64,000 nucleotides of DNA from Peterkaempfera sp044755465 (GTDB taxonomy: Bacteria; Actinomycetota; Actinomycetes; Streptomycetales; Streptomycetaceae). The stretch is taken from assembly GCF_044755465.1 (NCBI RefSeq), contig NZ_JBIVRB010000006.1, positions 223,112 to 287,111 of the forward strand, read 5' to 3'. Positions 50,851 through 60,835 of this stretch are shown here, piece by piece (positions within the stretch are counted from its first letter, which is position 1; the number at the start of each line of letters is the position of its first letter). The position numbers were made by a program, and so were the translations under genes. The notes under the pieces were generated by a model that was not told the DNA's origin, did no database searches, and was given only the letters and a program-made list of their open reading frames with translations.

Positions 50851-52076
50851 CCGGCCACCCGATGCCCCCGAACACGGCAGGGGCGGACACGACGGCGGGG
50901 GCGGACACGACGGCGGGGGAGCAGCCCCTCATCGCCGTCCTGGGCGCCTCCGGGGCGGTCGGCCGCGCCGCCGTACGCGAATTGCGCGCCCTCGGCCGCA
51001 CCGGGCTGCGCCTCGGCGGCCGGACCGCGTCGGCCCTGCGCGCGGTCGCCCGCGAGGACCCCGCCGGCCAAGACGAGACCGTGTGGGCGGACGCCACCGC
51101 CCCGGACGGCCTGGACGCCTTCACCGAAGGCTGCGCCATCGTCCTCAACTGCGCCGGCCCCACCTACCGGCTCCGCGCCACGGTGGCCTCGGCGGCCCTC
51201 GCCGCCGGAGCGCACTGCGTCGACGTGGCAGGGGACGACCCGGCTGCCGAGGACCTCCTCAAGGACGGCGGTCCGGCCCGCGACGGCCGCACGGTCGTCC
51301 TGTCGGCGGGAGCCCTGCCCGGACTGTCGAGCCTGCTGCCCCGCTGGCTTGCCGGGCAGGGCCTGGACAGCGCCTCCGCGCTGACCGCCTACTGCGGCGG
51401 CCTGGAGACCTGCTCGCCGACGGTGGCGCGCGACCTCATGCTCTCCCTCACCTCCGGAGGCGCGGACGGCGCGGCCTACGGCGAAGCACTGGCGGCCGTC
51501 CGCGGCGGCCGCCGCGTCCCGCGCGCCCTGCGCACCGCCGAGGACGCCGAACACGCGGCCTTTGCGGGCCGGGTGGCCCTGCAGCCCTACCTCAGCGGGG
51601 AGAGCGAACGCCTCGCCGCCGCCCTGGGCCTGGAGCGGCTCGACTGGTACAACGTCCACCCCGGGCCCGCGGTACGCGCGCTGCTCGGTCTCCTGCCGGG
51701 CCGCCTGGCCGCCGGGGAGGACCCGGAGGAGCTCGCGGACCGGCTGGTCCGCGCCGCCGACCTCGACCTGGCCGGACGCAGGCCCTACTACGTCATGGAC
51801 TTCACGCTGTCGGGCACGGCATCGGCACGGCCGGCGACGGCGGGGCTGACGCTGCGCGCGGCCAGCAGCTACCGGCTCACCGCGGCGGTGGGCGCGCTGT
51901 CGGTGGACGCGGTGCTGCGGGGCGCGGTCCCGGCGGGCGTGCACTTCGCCCGCGACGTCCTGGACCCCGGCACCGTGCTGCGGCACCTGCGGTCCCAGGG
52001 CGTCGCTGACCTGCGGCTCACCGGAGCGGCGGCCGGGGCCGAGCGGGCCGAGCGGATGGAGGAGGGCACGCTGTGA
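50847..52076 (+). CDS. Saccharopine dehydrogenase-like NAD(P)-binding protein of the metallophore cluster
   Basis: A 409-residue protein. A low-complexity start contains two copies of ADTTAG (encoded by an 18-bp direct repeat at 50880-50915). The Rossmann segment LIAVLGASGAVGRAAVRELR lies near residue 30 and NCAGPTYRLR near 105, both typical of the saccharopine dehydrogenase NADP-binding superfamily. The second half is unlike true saccharopine dehydrogenases. Its ATG overlaps the NRPS stop and its end overlaps the reductase start, so it is an integral pathway gene. A protein of this type sits at the same place in the coelibactin cluster as I recall it. A redox step on the peptide, or a metal/ligand-handling role, is possible; none is proven. 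Confidence 0.82.
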
Positions 52077-54235
52077 GCGCTTCGACACCTTTGCGCGTGC
52101 TGGTCTGCGGCACCAACTTCGGCCGCTTCTACGCCGAGGCGGCGGCCCGACGCCCCGGATACGCCCTGGCCGGCGTCCTGAGCCGGGGATCGGCCGCCTC
52201 CCGGGCGTACGCGCGGAGTCTGGGCGTCCCCTTCTTCACGGACGTCGACGACCTCCCGGCCGACATCGACGCCGCGTGTGTGGCGGTGAGCTCCTCCATA
52301 TCGGGCGGCCGGGGGACGGAGCTGGCCAAGGCGCTCATGGACCGGGGCATCCACGTACTCCAGGAACACCCCGTCCACCTCGCCGAGTTGACGGACAACC
52401 TCCGGCACGCCCGCCGCCGGGGCGTGCGGTACCGCCTCAACACCCACTACCCGCACGTCGCTCCGGTCCGCGCCTTCATCGACGCGGCCCGCCGACTGGT
52501 CGCACAGCAGCGACCGCTCTTCGTGGACGCCGCCACCCCGGTCCACCTGATGCACCCCCTGGTGGACATCCTCGGCCGGGCCATGGGCACCCTGCGGCCC
52601 TGGCGATTCGCGGACCCGGCACCGCTGCCCGCCGAGATCGGGCCGCAGCCGTTCCGCTCCCTGCACGGTGTGTTCGCCGGCGTGCCCCTCACCCTACGGG
52701 TGCACCACCAGCTCGACCCGTCCGACCGGGACAACCACGCACTCCACTGGCACCGGATCTCTCTGGGCACGGAAGGCGGAGTCCTCACCCTCGCCGACAC
52801 CCACGGGCCGGTCCTGTGGAGTCCCCGTCTGCACATCGGACGCGACACCGACCGGCGCTTCGTCCTCGACGGTCCGGGCACCGGACGCCTGGGGCTCGGC
52901 ACCACGGCCGTGGTCGGAGACACGGGAACCTTCCGTACGGTCTTCTCCGACCTGTGGCCGGAGGCCATCGGCAGCGCCCTCGACGGTCTCCGCGAGGCCG
53001 TCGGGCAAGGCGGCGACGCCCTGCGCTCCGGCCAGTACGAGCTGGCCGTGTGCCGCATCTGGACCGACCTCGCGGCCCGCCTCGGACCGCCCGAGATCGT
53101 CCGGCCGGCCGCCCCGCGGCCGCTGGCGGTCAGCGATGTCTTCCCCGACTGGGAGCGGACCCGCGCGGACACGCACCGCCCCCGCGCCGACCGGACTCCG
53201 CCCGGCGCGCTTTCCGGGGACGGCCGCCCCCGTTCGCAGGCGCGCCCCGGCAGCGGCCCCGGTCCGGTGCGGGGCCGGCCGGCCACCGTCCCCGGGCCGG
53301 CCACGCGCGGCCGCGCCGGCACCGCGCCCGGCCAGGGCCCGCCGGACCCCGTGGACCCCTCGCCCTACACCCCGTCGGCGGAGTTCTTCGACCTCGTCGC
53401 CGCCGGGCACACCGCGACCGCGAGCGGGCCCGCGATCGCCGCGCTCCTCGCCGACGCCGACCTGAGCACCGGGCCGGTGGTCGACATCGGTGCCGGCACC
53501 GGCCTGGTGACCGAGGCCGTCGCCCGAGCCAGGCCGGACGCGGAGATCCTCGCCTGCGAACCGGCGGTCGGCATGCGCGCCGTGCTGACCAGCCGGGTCT
53601 TCAGCGATCCGGATCTGCGCTCCCGGGTCACCGTCACCGCGGACGCCGCTCCCGACCTGGACCTCCCCGACCAGGTCAGCGTCGTCCTGCTCTGCGGGGT
53701 CCTGGGCCACCTCGACGCGGAGGAGCGAGCCCGGCTGTGGCGGGAGCTGCGCCGACGGCTGGCCCCCGGCGGGCTCGTGGTCGTCGAACTCATGCAGTTC
53801 GAGGAGCCGTTGACCCTCCCCGAGACCAGGCTCGCCACGGCCACCGCCGGACGGCACCGCTACGAGTGGTCGTTCGGCGGCGCACCGGACGAGACGCAGG
53901 ACGGCGTGATGCGCCTGCGCTCCACCTGGCGCGTCTACCGGGACGGCGCCACACGGGCGGAGCGCGAGGTGCGCGACTCCTACCGCTGGGCGCCCTTCGG
54001 ACTGCAGGACGTGGTGGCGGAGTCCGGCCTGACCGCACGCACCCTGCCCACCCGCCCCGGAGCACCCCCGCTGGCCGTGCTCACCCGGGCCCCGGCCCCG
54101 CCGGCCCGGCCGAACGCGCGGACCGCCTCGGTCGTCCCGGACTTCCCGGACTCTCCGGTCGTCCCGGTCGTCCCGGTCGTCCCGGTCGCCCCGCGCGACG
54201 CCACCCCCCTTCCCCCCTCCTCCACCGACAGCTGA
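52073..54235 (+). CDS. Thiazolinyl imine reductase fused to a SAM methyltransferase
   Basis: A 720-residue two-domain protein. Residues 1-360 are a thiazolinyl imine reductase of the Irp3/YbtU/PchG type: LVCGTNFGRFYAEAAARRPG binds NADPH, with GIHVLQEHPVHLAEL near 90 and YRLNTHYPHVAPVRAF near 122 around the active site. These reduce a carrier-bound thiazoline to thiazolidine. Residues 360-430 are an Arg/Pro/Gly linker. Residues 430-690 are a class I methyltransferase (TPSAEFFDLVAAGHTATASG, then VVDIGAGTGLVTEAVARARP) clearly homologous to the separate methyltransferase at 56411. The tail is Val/Pro repetitive. The start is GTG overlapping the previous stop (GTGA). The known family members I recall are single-domain, so the fusion is notable. 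Confidence 0.9.
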   Translation: MSASTPLRVLVCGTNFGRFYAEAAARRPGYALAGVLSRGSAASRAYARSLGVPFFTDVDDLPADIDAACVAVSSSISGGRGTELAKALMDRGIHVLQEHPVHLAELTDNLRHARRRGVRYRLNTHYPHVAPVRAFIDAARRLVAQQRPLFVDAATPVHLMHPLVDILGRAMGTLRPWRFADPAPLPAEIGPQPFRSLHGVFAGVPLTLRVHHQLDPSDRDNHALHWHRISLGTEGGVLTLADTHGPVLWSPRLHIGRDTDRRFVLDGPGTGRLGLGTTAVVGDTGTFRTVFSDLWPEAIGSALDGLREAVGQGGDALRSGQYELAVCRIWTDLAARLGPPEIVRPAAPRPLAVSDVFPDWERTRADTHRPRADRTPPGALSGDGRPRSQARPGSGPGPVRGRPATVPGPATRGRAGTAPGQGPPDPVDPSPYTPSAEFFDLVAAGHTATASGPAIAALLADADLSTGPVVDIGAGTGLVTEAVARARPDAEILACEPAVGMRAVLTSRVFSDPDLRSRVTVTADAAPDLDLPDQVSVVLLCGVLGHLDAEERARLWRELRRRLAPGGLVVVELMQFEEPLTLPETRLATATAGRHRYEWSFGGAPDETQDGVMRLRSTWRVYRDGATRAEREVRDSYRWAPFGLQDVVAESGLTARTLPTRPGAPPLAVLTRAPAPPARPNARTASVVPDFPDSPVVPVVPVVPVAPRDATPLPPSSTDS
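54158..54193 (+). repeat. Four 9-bp repeats at the C-terminal tail of the fusion protein
   Basis: GTCGTCCCG is repeated three times, with a fourth copy GTCGCCCCG, encoding a VVP tail just before the stop codon. Confidence 0.85.
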
Positions 54236-54244
54236 GGACCATTC

Positions 54245-55513
54245 ATGACCACCCCCGTGCCCCCGCCGCCCACCGCCGCTCCCGCCGCTCCCGCCGGGCC
54301 CGACGCCGCTGCGGACCCCGTCGCCCCGCCCCGGGACTTTCCGATCCGGCGCGGCTGCCCCTTCGCCGCGCCCGCGCAGTACGGCGTGATGCGCGCCGAC
54401 GACCCGGTCGCCCGCGTCACCCTGCCGACCAGGCGGGAAGCCTGGGCGGTGACCCGCTACGACGACGTCCGCGAACTGCTCTCCGACCCGCGCGTCAGCG
54501 CCGACATCCGCCGCCCCAATTTCCCCGCGCTCGGCGAGGGCGAACAGGAGGCCGGGGCACGGTTCCGGCCCTTCATCCGCACCGACGCCCCCGAGCACAC
54601 CAAGTACCGGCGGATGCTCCTGCCGGTGTTCACCGTGCGCCGGGTCCGGGCGATGCGCCCCGCCGTGCAGGAACGCGTCGACGAGATCCTGGACGGCATG
54701 CTGGCCGCCGGCGGCCCGGTGGACTTCGTCTCCGCCTACGCCAACGCCGTCTCCACCTCGGTGATCTGCGAACTGCTCGGCGTCCCCCGGAAGAACCTGG
54801 AGTTCTTCCGGGACGTCACCCGGGTCTCCGGTTCACGCCGCAGCACCGCCGAGCAGGTCTCCGAAGCCCTCGGCGGCCTGTTCGCCCTGCTCGCCGAACT
54901 GGTCGCCGAGCGGCGGGCCGACCCCCGCGACGACCTGATCTCCAAGCTCGTCACCGACCACCTGGCCACCGGCAACGTGACGACGGACCAGCTGCTGTCC
55001 ACCCTGGGCATCACGATCAACGCCGGCCGGGAGACCACCACCAGCATGATCGCCCTGAGCACCCTGCTCCTCCTGGACCGCCCCGAGCTGATGGAGGAAC
55101 TGCGCCGCGACACCGCCCTGATGCCCTCCGCCGTCGACGAACTCCTGCGCGTCCTGTCCGTCGCCGACTCCATACCGCTGCGCGTCGCCGCCGAGGACAT
55201 CGAGCTGTCCGGCCGGACCGTGCCGGCCGGCGACGGCGTCATCGCCCTCCTCGCCGGCGCCAACCACGACCCCGAGCGGTTCGACGACCCCGAACGCGTC
55301 GACTTCCACCGCACCGACAACCACCACGTCGCGTTCGGCTACGGAGTGCACCAGTGCATCGGGCAGCAACTGGCGCGCCTGGAACTGGAGGTCGCCCTGG
55401 AGACACTCATCCGCCGCGTCCCCACGCTCCGCCTCGCGGGGGACCGCGACCAGGTCGCGTTCAAGCACGACTCGGCCACCTTCGGCCTCGAAGAGCTGAT
55501 GGTGACCTGGTGA
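54245..55513 (+). CDS. Cytochrome P450
   Basis: A 422-residue soluble bacterial P450. TITINAGRETTTSMIALSTL is the I-helix with the acid/Thr pair, ELLRVLSVADSIPLR holds the ExxR helix, and FGYGVHQCIGQQLARLELE is the haem loop with Cys371 as ligand. The Pro/Ala-rich N-terminus is long. It starts 9 bp after the fusion gene with GAGGACCATTC as ribosome site, and its stop overlaps the thioesterase start. It probably hydroxylates or otherwise oxidises the metallophore or its aryl part. Electrons would come from a ferredoxin; the adjacent ferredoxin gene is broken, so another one must serve. Confidence 0.94.
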   Translation: MTTPVPPPPTAAPAAPAGPDAAADPVAPPRDFPIRRGCPFAAPAQYGVMRADDPVARVTLPTRREAWAVTRYDDVRELLSDPRVSADIRRPNFPALGEGEQEAGARFRPFIRTDAPEHTKYRRMLLPVFTVRRVRAMRPAVQERVDEILDGMLAAGGPVDFVSAYANAVSTSVICELLGVPRKNLEFFRDVTRVSGSRRSTAEQVSEALGGLFALLAELVAERRADPRDDLISKLVTDHLATGNVTTDQLLSTLGITINAGRETTTSMIALSTLLLLDRPELMEELRRDTALMPSAVDELLRVLSVADSIPLRVAAEDIELSGRTVPAGDGVIALLAGANHDPERFDDPERVDFHRTDNHHVAFGYGVHQCIGQQLARLELEVALETLIRRVPTLRLAGDRDQVAFKHDSATFGLEELMVTW

Positions 55514-56343
55514 CCCCCCTCCTCCCGCCGAACGCCCCGGCCCGCCCGGCGCGCGCGGACAACCCCTGGACCAGGAGGTGGAACGAGGGGCCCGCCTCCC
55601 GGCTCACGCTGGTCTGCCTGCCACACGCGGGCGGCAGCGCGGGCTTCTACCGGCCGTGGGCGGCCCTGATGCCCCCCGAGGTCGAACTCCTCGCCATCCA
55701 GTACCCGGCCCGCGAGGACCGCCTGGGCGATCCGGACAGCACCGACATGGGCGAGCTGGTGAGCGCGGTCGCCGACGCCGTCCAACCCCTGCTCGACCGG
55801 CCGTACGCCCTGTTCGGGCACAGCATGGGCTCCGCCGTGGCCTGGGAACTGGCCCACGAGCTGGGACGCCGTGGAGGCCCGGGTCCGCGCCGGCTCTTCG
55901 CGTCGGGCCGGGCCGCGCCCGCAACCGCGGTGACCGGGCAGCTGCACCGCCAGGACGACGCTGTCCTGTGCGCGGAACTGGACCGGCTCGGCGGCACCAG
56001 CCGGGAGATCCTCGACGACCCCGGGCTGCGCTCCCTGATCCTCACCGCCGTGCGCCACGACTACCGGATCATCGAAACCCACCGGCCGGAAGGCCGACCG
56101 CCGCTGTCCTGCCCGATCCACGTGCTGACGGGCAGCGCCGACCCGGAACTCGGTCCGGAACGCTGCCGTGTCCGGGCCGGCGGCTGGGCGGACCTCACCA
56201 CCGCCCGTACCGAGGTACGCGCCTTCCCCGGCGACCACTTCTACCTCACCCCGCGCCGCCGCGAGGTCGTCGCCGCCGTCCTGCGCAGGCTGGACCCCTC
56301 CCTGGCCACCGGCGGCGCACGCACCTGGCCGAGCACCCCGTGA
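55510..56343 (+). CDS. Type II thioesterase
   Basis: A 277-residue alpha/beta hydrolase of the YbtT/GrsT editing thioesterase family. LVCLPHAGGSAGFYRPWA lies near the oxyanion strand, FGHSMGSAVAWELA has nucleophile Ser105, an Asp lies in HVLTGSADPELG, and His is in FPGDHFYLT. It would clear misloaded carrier domains of the two NRPSs. The GTG start overlaps the P450 stop (GTGA). Unlike the terminal thioesterase domain of NRPS 2, this one keeps the standard Ser. Confidence 0.94.
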   Translation: MTPLLPPNAPARPARADNPWTRRWNEGPASRLTLVCLPHAGGSAGFYRPWAALMPPEVELLAIQYPAREDRLGDPDSTDMGELVSAVADAVQPLLDRPYALFGHSMGSAVAWELAHELGRRGGPGPRRLFASGRAAPATAVTGQLHRQDDAVLCAELDRLGGTSREILDDPGLRSLILTAVRHDYRIIETHRPEGRPPLSCPIHVLTGSADPELGPERCRVRAGGWADLTTARTEVRAFPGDHFYLTPRRREVVAAVLRRLDPSLATGGARTWPSTP

Positions 56344-56410
56344 GCCCCCACCGACCGGCCGTCCGCACCCCGCACGCCATGCGCGCCCCCGCCCCCGCCC
56401 GGAGACTGTC

Positions 56411-57139
56411 GTGATCGACTACTACGCGACCTCGGCCGAGTTCTACGAGCTGGTCGCCACCCGGCACACCGCCAGCAGCGGTCCGCCGCTGACCCGCGTC
56501 CTCACAGGCCTGGACACCTCGCACGGCCCCGTCCTCGAGATCGGCGCCGGCACCGGACGCGTGACCGAGGTCATCGCCTCCGCGCTGCCCGAGGCGGAGA
56601 TCCTCGCGGCCGAACCGTCGCCCACCATGCGAGCCATGCTCACCTCCCGGGTCGCCCGCTACCCGGACCTGCGGCGCCGGGTGACGGTCGTCGACGGCGC
56701 CGCCCAGGACCTCGTCCTACCCGAGCGGCTCTCCGCCGTCGTCATCTTCGGCGTGGCCGGCCACCTCACCGCCCCCGAACGCGTCGCGCTGTGGAAGCGG
56801 CTCGCCGCCCGCCTGCCGGACGGGGCGCCCATCGTCGTGGAACTGATGGGGGTCGCCTCACCCCGCCGCATCCCGCCGGTGATGTCGCTCCGAGAGGCCA
56901 TCGGACGCCAGACGTACGAGTGGTGGATCGGCGGCGAACCCACCGAGGGCGACGCCATGCGCTTCACCACCACCTGGAAGGTCCTGCGCGGAGGACGCGT
57001 CGTACGCGAGGTCACCGACAGCTACGACTGGCACACCTTCGACGTCGCCCGGCTGGCCCGCGAGGCCGGCATGACCAGCCGCCGCATCACCGAGGCCGGC
57101 GGCAGGCCCATCCCCGAGATCGGAGTACTCCTCAAGTGA
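56411..57139 (+). CDS. SAM-dependent methyltransferase, paralogue of the fused domain
   Basis: A 242-residue class I methyltransferase: DYYATSAEFYELVATRHTAS, VLEIGAGTGRVTEVIASALP near residue 40, and VVIFGVAGHLTAPERVALWK near 100. It aligns along its full length with the C-terminal domain of the reductase fusion, indicating duplication inside the cluster. It starts at a GTG after GGAGACT, 67 bp after the thioesterase, and overlaps the ABC gene start by four bases. It likely adds a second or third methyl group to the product; N-, O- or C-methylation cannot be told from the sequence. Confidence 0.9.
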   Translation: MIDYYATSAEFYELVATRHTASSGPPLTRVLTGLDTSHGPVLEIGAGTGRVTEVIASALPEAEILAAEPSPTMRAMLTSRVARYPDLRRRVTVVDGAAQDLVLPERLSAVVIFGVAGHLTAPERVALWKRLAARLPDGAPIVVELMGVASPRRIPPVMSLREAIGRQTYEWWIGGEPTEGDAMRFTTTWKVLRGGRVVREVTDSYDWHTFDVARLAREAGMTSRRITEAGGRPIPEIGVLLK

Positions 57140-59022
57140 AGCCGCCCTCCTCCGGGCCCGGCCAGGGCGCGGTGCCCCGAGACCCGGCAGCCCCCGGCGC
57201 GGGCACCGCCGCGCCCCCGCGCCCGCTCCGCGCGATCGCCGGACCCGTCCGGCGCCGGCTGGCCCTCGCCGTCGCCCTCCAGAGCGTCGCGGCCCTCGCC
57301 GCAGTGGTGCCGTTCATCGCCGTCTCCCGGATCGCCGGCCGCCTCACCGGCGGACCACCCGCCGACGGTGACGCCCTGTGGCCGCTGGTCACCCTGGCCT
57401 GCGCGGCCGGCCTGCTCGCCCTGGCGTGCGGCACGGCGGCCGGCGCCCTCGCCCACCTCGCCGACAACGACCTCCAGCTCTCCCTGCGCCGCCGCCTCGC
57501 GCGGCACGTCGGGCGGCTCCCGCTCGGCCGGCTCACCGACCAGGGCACCGGCGCCGTCAAGCAGGCCGTGCAGGACGACGTGAGGGCACTGCACACGCTG
57601 TTCGCACACACCCTGCTCGACGTCGTCGCCGTCCTCACCGCCCCGGTCCTGGCACTGGCCTACCTGTTCACGGCCGACTGGCGCCTCGCCCTGGTCAGCC
57701 TGGTGCCCCTGCTCCTCGGCGTGCTCCTGTTCAGCCGCGCCATGACCGGCGCGGCCGCGCAGATGGCCGAGTTCGGCGCCGCGCTGGGGCGCATCTCCGC
57801 CGCCGCCGTGGAGTTCGCCACCGGCATCGCCGTGTTCAAGAGCTTCGGACGCGGACGCAAGGCACACGAGCGTTTCGTCGACGCTACCGAGGGCTTCGCC
57901 GACTTCTTCACCCGCTGGGTCCGGACCACCCTGGCCAGCTCCACCGCCGCCGTGCTCGTGGTCGCCCCGGCCGTCGTCCTGCTGCTCCTGTCCGCGGTGG
58001 GCGCCGCGCTCGTCACCCAGGACCGGATGACCGGCGCGGAACTCGTCCCCTTCCTGCTGCTCGGCCCCGCCGTCGCCGCCCCCATGGGCGTCGTCGGCCC
58101 CCGCATCCAGCAGATCCGGGCCGGCCAGGCCGCCGCCGTACGCATCACGGAACTGCTGCGCACCCCCACGCTCCCCGAGCCCGCGACCCCCGCCCTGCCC
58201 GACGGCCACCACGTGTCCATGCGCGGGGTGTCCTTCTCCTACGACGGGCAGAGCGACGTCCTCAGCGGCATCGACCTCGACCTCGCGCCCGGCACGGTCA
58301 CCGCGCTGGTCGGCCCCTCCGGCTCGGGCAAGTCCACCCTGGCGTCCCTGCTGACCCGCTTCCACGACGTCACGGCCGGCACGGTGACCCTCGGCGGCGC
58401 CGACCTCCGCGACATCCCCGCCGCCGAGCTGTACCGCCGAGTCGGCTTCGTCCTCCAGGACGTACGGCTGCTGCGGGCGAGCGTCGCCGACAACATCCGC
58501 CTGGGCCGCCCCGACGCCACCGACGAGGACGTCGAGCGGTGTGCCCGCGCCGCCCGCATCCACGACCGCGTCACGGCCCTGCCCGACGGCTACGCGACCG
58601 AACTCGGCATGGCCGTCACCCTGTCCGGCGGAGAGGCACAACGCCTCTCCATCGCACGGGCGCTGCTCGCCGACGCGCCCGTCCTCGTACTCGACGAGGC
58701 GACCGCCTACGCCGACCCGCACTCCGAGGCACTGATCCAGGACGCCCTGTCCGCGCTCGCGGCCGGCCGCACCCTCCTCGTCATCGCCCACCGGCTGTCG
58801 ACCGTCCGCTCCGCCGACCGGATCGTGGTGCTGGAGGACGGACGCGTCACCGAACAGGGCCGTCACGACGACCTGCTGGCCGCCCAGGGCCGCTACGCCA
58901 CGCTGTGGCGGGCCCAGCGGGCCGCGCAGCCGGACCGGACCGACGGCGCCCCCCGCCGCCTGCCCGCCCCCACGGCCGCCGACCGGGCGGCGGACGCCAT
59001 CCGAGAGGGAAGCGCACGATGA
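57136..59022 (+). CDS. ABC transporter, half-size with fused membrane and ATPase domains (YbtP-like)
   Basis: A 628-residue transporter half. Six helices lie in residues 35-320 (LALAVALQSVAALAAVVPFI is the first). The ATPase domain starts near 355 and has Walker A GPSGSGKST near 394, signature LSGGEAQRLSIARAL and Walker B VLVLDEATAYADP. The D-loop AYADPHSE is as in siderophore-linked YbtP/IrtB-type transporters. It starts at GTG overlapping the methyltransferase stop and forms a heterodimer pair with the next gene. Direction is unsure: in yersiniabactin and mycobactin systems such pairs import, yet a separate complete importer is present here, so export of the product is equally likely. Confidence 0.92.
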   Translation: MKPPSSGPGQGAVPRDPAAPGAGTAAPPRPLRAIAGPVRRRLALAVALQSVAALAAVVPFIAVSRIAGRLTGGPPADGDALWPLVTLACAAGLLALACGTAAGALAHLADNDLQLSLRRRLARHVGRLPLGRLTDQGTGAVKQAVQDDVRALHTLFAHTLLDVVAVLTAPVLALAYLFTADWRLALVSLVPLLLGVLLFSRAMTGAAAQMAEFGAALGRISAAAVEFATGIAVFKSFGRGRKAHERFVDATEGFADFFTRWVRTTLASSTAAVLVVAPAVVLLLLSAVGAALVTQDRMTGAELVPFLLLGPAVAAPMGVVGPRIQQIRAGQAAAVRITELLRTPTLPEPATPALPDGHHVSMRGVSFSYDGQSDVLSGIDLDLAPGTVTALVGPSGSGKSTLASLLTRFHDVTAGTVTLGGADLRDIPAAELYRRVGFVLQDVRLLRASVADNIRLGRPDATDEDVERCARAARIHDRVTALPDGYATELGMAVTLSGGEAQRLSIARALLADAPVLVLDEATAYADPHSEALIQDALSALAAGRTLLVIAHRLSTVRSADRIVVLEDGRVTEQGRHDDLLAAQGRYATLWRAQRAAQPDRTDGAPRRLPAPTAADRAADAIREGSAR

Positions 59023-60776
59023 TCCGTCAGCTCTACCGGGTCCTGGGGCCGGAGGGCTCCCGCCCGCTGAACCGGCTGCTCGCCCTCCAGTGCGGCGCGG
59101 CCGTCCTGCAGGGCGCGGCCTTCGCCCTGCTGGTGCCCGTCCTGCGGGCCCTGCTCGGCCCGCACCCCGACGACGTGTGGCCCTGGCTGGCGGCGTTCGC
59201 CGGCTGCGCGCTCGCCCACGCCGTGCTCCAGGGAGCCGCCATCGGCGGCGGGTTCACGGTCGGCTCCCAGCTCTCCCGGGTGCTCCACCGCCGTATGGCG
59301 GACCAGGCCCTGCGCCTGCCCCTCGGCTGGTTCACCGCCAGCCGCACGGCCGAGTTCAGCCGGCTCGCCGGACAGAACGTCATCCAGGTGATGAGCACAC
59401 CGGCCCACCTGCTGCGCCCGTTCGTCAGCTCGCTCCTCACCCCGGCGACGCTGGTGGCCGCCACCTTCCTCTTCGACGTCCGCACCGCCCTGGTGCTGCT
59501 GGTCTGCGCGCCCGTGCTGTTCGCCGTCCAGGCGGCGAGCACGGCGGTGATGCGCCGCCTCGACCTCGGCCGCGACGCCGCGGCGGGCGAGGCCGCCGAC
59601 CGGGTCCTGGAGTACGCGCGCAACCAGCCGGTCCTCCGGGCGTTCGGCCGGACCGCGGAGGGCTACGAGGCGCTGGAGGACGCCCTGGCGGCCGAGGCGC
59701 GCGCGGACCGGCGGCTCATCGCGCGGGGCCTGCCCGGGTTCGTCTCCTTCTCGTTCGCCACCCGGCTCGTGTTCGCCCTGCTGCTCGCGCTGGGCGTGTC
59801 GTGGCAGCTCGACGGGTCGCTCACCGTGCCCACCCTGCTGGCCCTCCTGGTGCTGCTGGTCCGCCTGATCGACAGCCTGTCGTCCGCCGCCGAGGCCGGC
59901 GCGGGCATGCGCATCGCCCGCAACACCCTCGAACGCCTCGGCGCGGTCCTGGACGAACCGCCGTTCCCCCAGCCCGCCGAGCCGAAGGCGCCCCGCGGCA
60001 CGAGCGTGGAGTTCACCCGGGTCGGCTTCCGCTACGGCAGCGGGCCGGCGGACGGGGCAGCCCCACGGCCGGTCCTGAACGACGTGACCTTCCGGCTGCC
60101 CGAGCGCAGCATGACGGCCCTGGTCGGGCCCTCCGGCGCGGGCAAGACCACGATCGCCGGCCTGCTCGCCCGCTTCCGGGACGCCACCGAGGGCACCGTC
60201 AGCATCGGCGGCGTCGACGTCCGCGAGATCGCCCCCGACGACCTGGCAGCCCACGTCGCCCTGGTGTTCCAGGACGTCTACCTCTTCGACGGCACCATCG
60301 AGGAGAACGTCCGCATCGCCGCCCCCGGCGCGAGCCCCGGCGAACTGGCCGCGGCCGCGGCCCTGTCCGGACTCGACCGCGTGGTCGAGGAGCTGCCCGG
60401 CGGATGGGCCGCCAGGGTGGGGGAGGGCGGCGCACGGCTCTCCGGCGGGCAGCGCCAGCGCGTGTCCATCGCCCGCGCCCTGCTCAAGGACGCCCCGATC
60501 CTCGTCCTCGACGAGGCCACCGCCGCCCTCGACCAGGAGAACGAGGCGCTGTTCGCCGAGGCCGTGCGCACCCTGGCGGGCCGGAAGACCCTGCTGGTCA
60601 TCGCGCACCGGCTGAGCACCGTCGTGAGCGCGGACCAGATCCTCGTCCTGGAGGACGGCGAGATCACCGAACGGGGCACGCACGACGACCTGGTCGCGGC
60701 GGGCGGCACGTACGCCTCTTTCTGGGAGCGGCGGACCCGGGCGCACGGCTGGCGGCTGGAGGCGGCGCCTTCGTGA
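59019..60776 (+). CDS. ABC transporter, half-size with fused membrane and ATPase domains (YbtQ-like)
   Basis: A 585-residue second half. Membrane helices lie in residues 20-290 (NRLLALQCGAAVLQGAAFAL), then the ATPase domain with Walker A GPSGAGKTT near 370, VFQDVYLFDGTIEENVRIA at the Q-loop, signature LSGGQRQRVSIARAL and Walker B ILVLDEATAALDQ. The ATG overlaps the stop of the first half (ATGA), so a heterodimer is expected. It is homologous to but clearly diverged from its partner. It is followed after 59 bp by the salicylate synthase gene. Confidence 0.92.
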   Translation: MIRQLYRVLGPEGSRPLNRLLALQCGAAVLQGAAFALLVPVLRALLGPHPDDVWPWLAAFAGCALAHAVLQGAAIGGGFTVGSQLSRVLHRRMADQALRLPLGWFTASRTAEFSRLAGQNVIQVMSTPAHLLRPFVSSLLTPATLVAATFLFDVRTALVLLVCAPVLFAVQAASTAVMRRLDLGRDAAAGEAADRVLEYARNQPVLRAFGRTAEGYEALEDALAAEARADRRLIARGLPGFVSFSFATRLVFALLLALGVSWQLDGSLTVPTLLALLVLLVRLIDSLSSAAEAGAGMRIARNTLERLGAVLDEPPFPQPAEPKAPRGTSVEFTRVGFRYGSGPADGAAPRPVLNDVTFRLPERSMTALVGPSGAGKTTIAGLLARFRDATEGTVSIGGVDVREIAPDDLAAHVALVFQDVYLFDGTIEENVRIAAPGASPGELAAAAALSGLDRVVEELPGGWAARVGEGGARLSGGQRQRVSIARALLKDAPILVLDEATAALDQENEALFAEAVRTLAGRKTLLVIAHRLSTVVSADQILVLEDGEITERGTHDDLVAAGGTYASFWERRTRAHGWRLEAAPS

Positions 60777-60835
60777 CCGCGCACCCGGCACCCGCGATCG
60801 ACCGGCCCCAGCGGCAGAGAGAAGGCACGACACCG

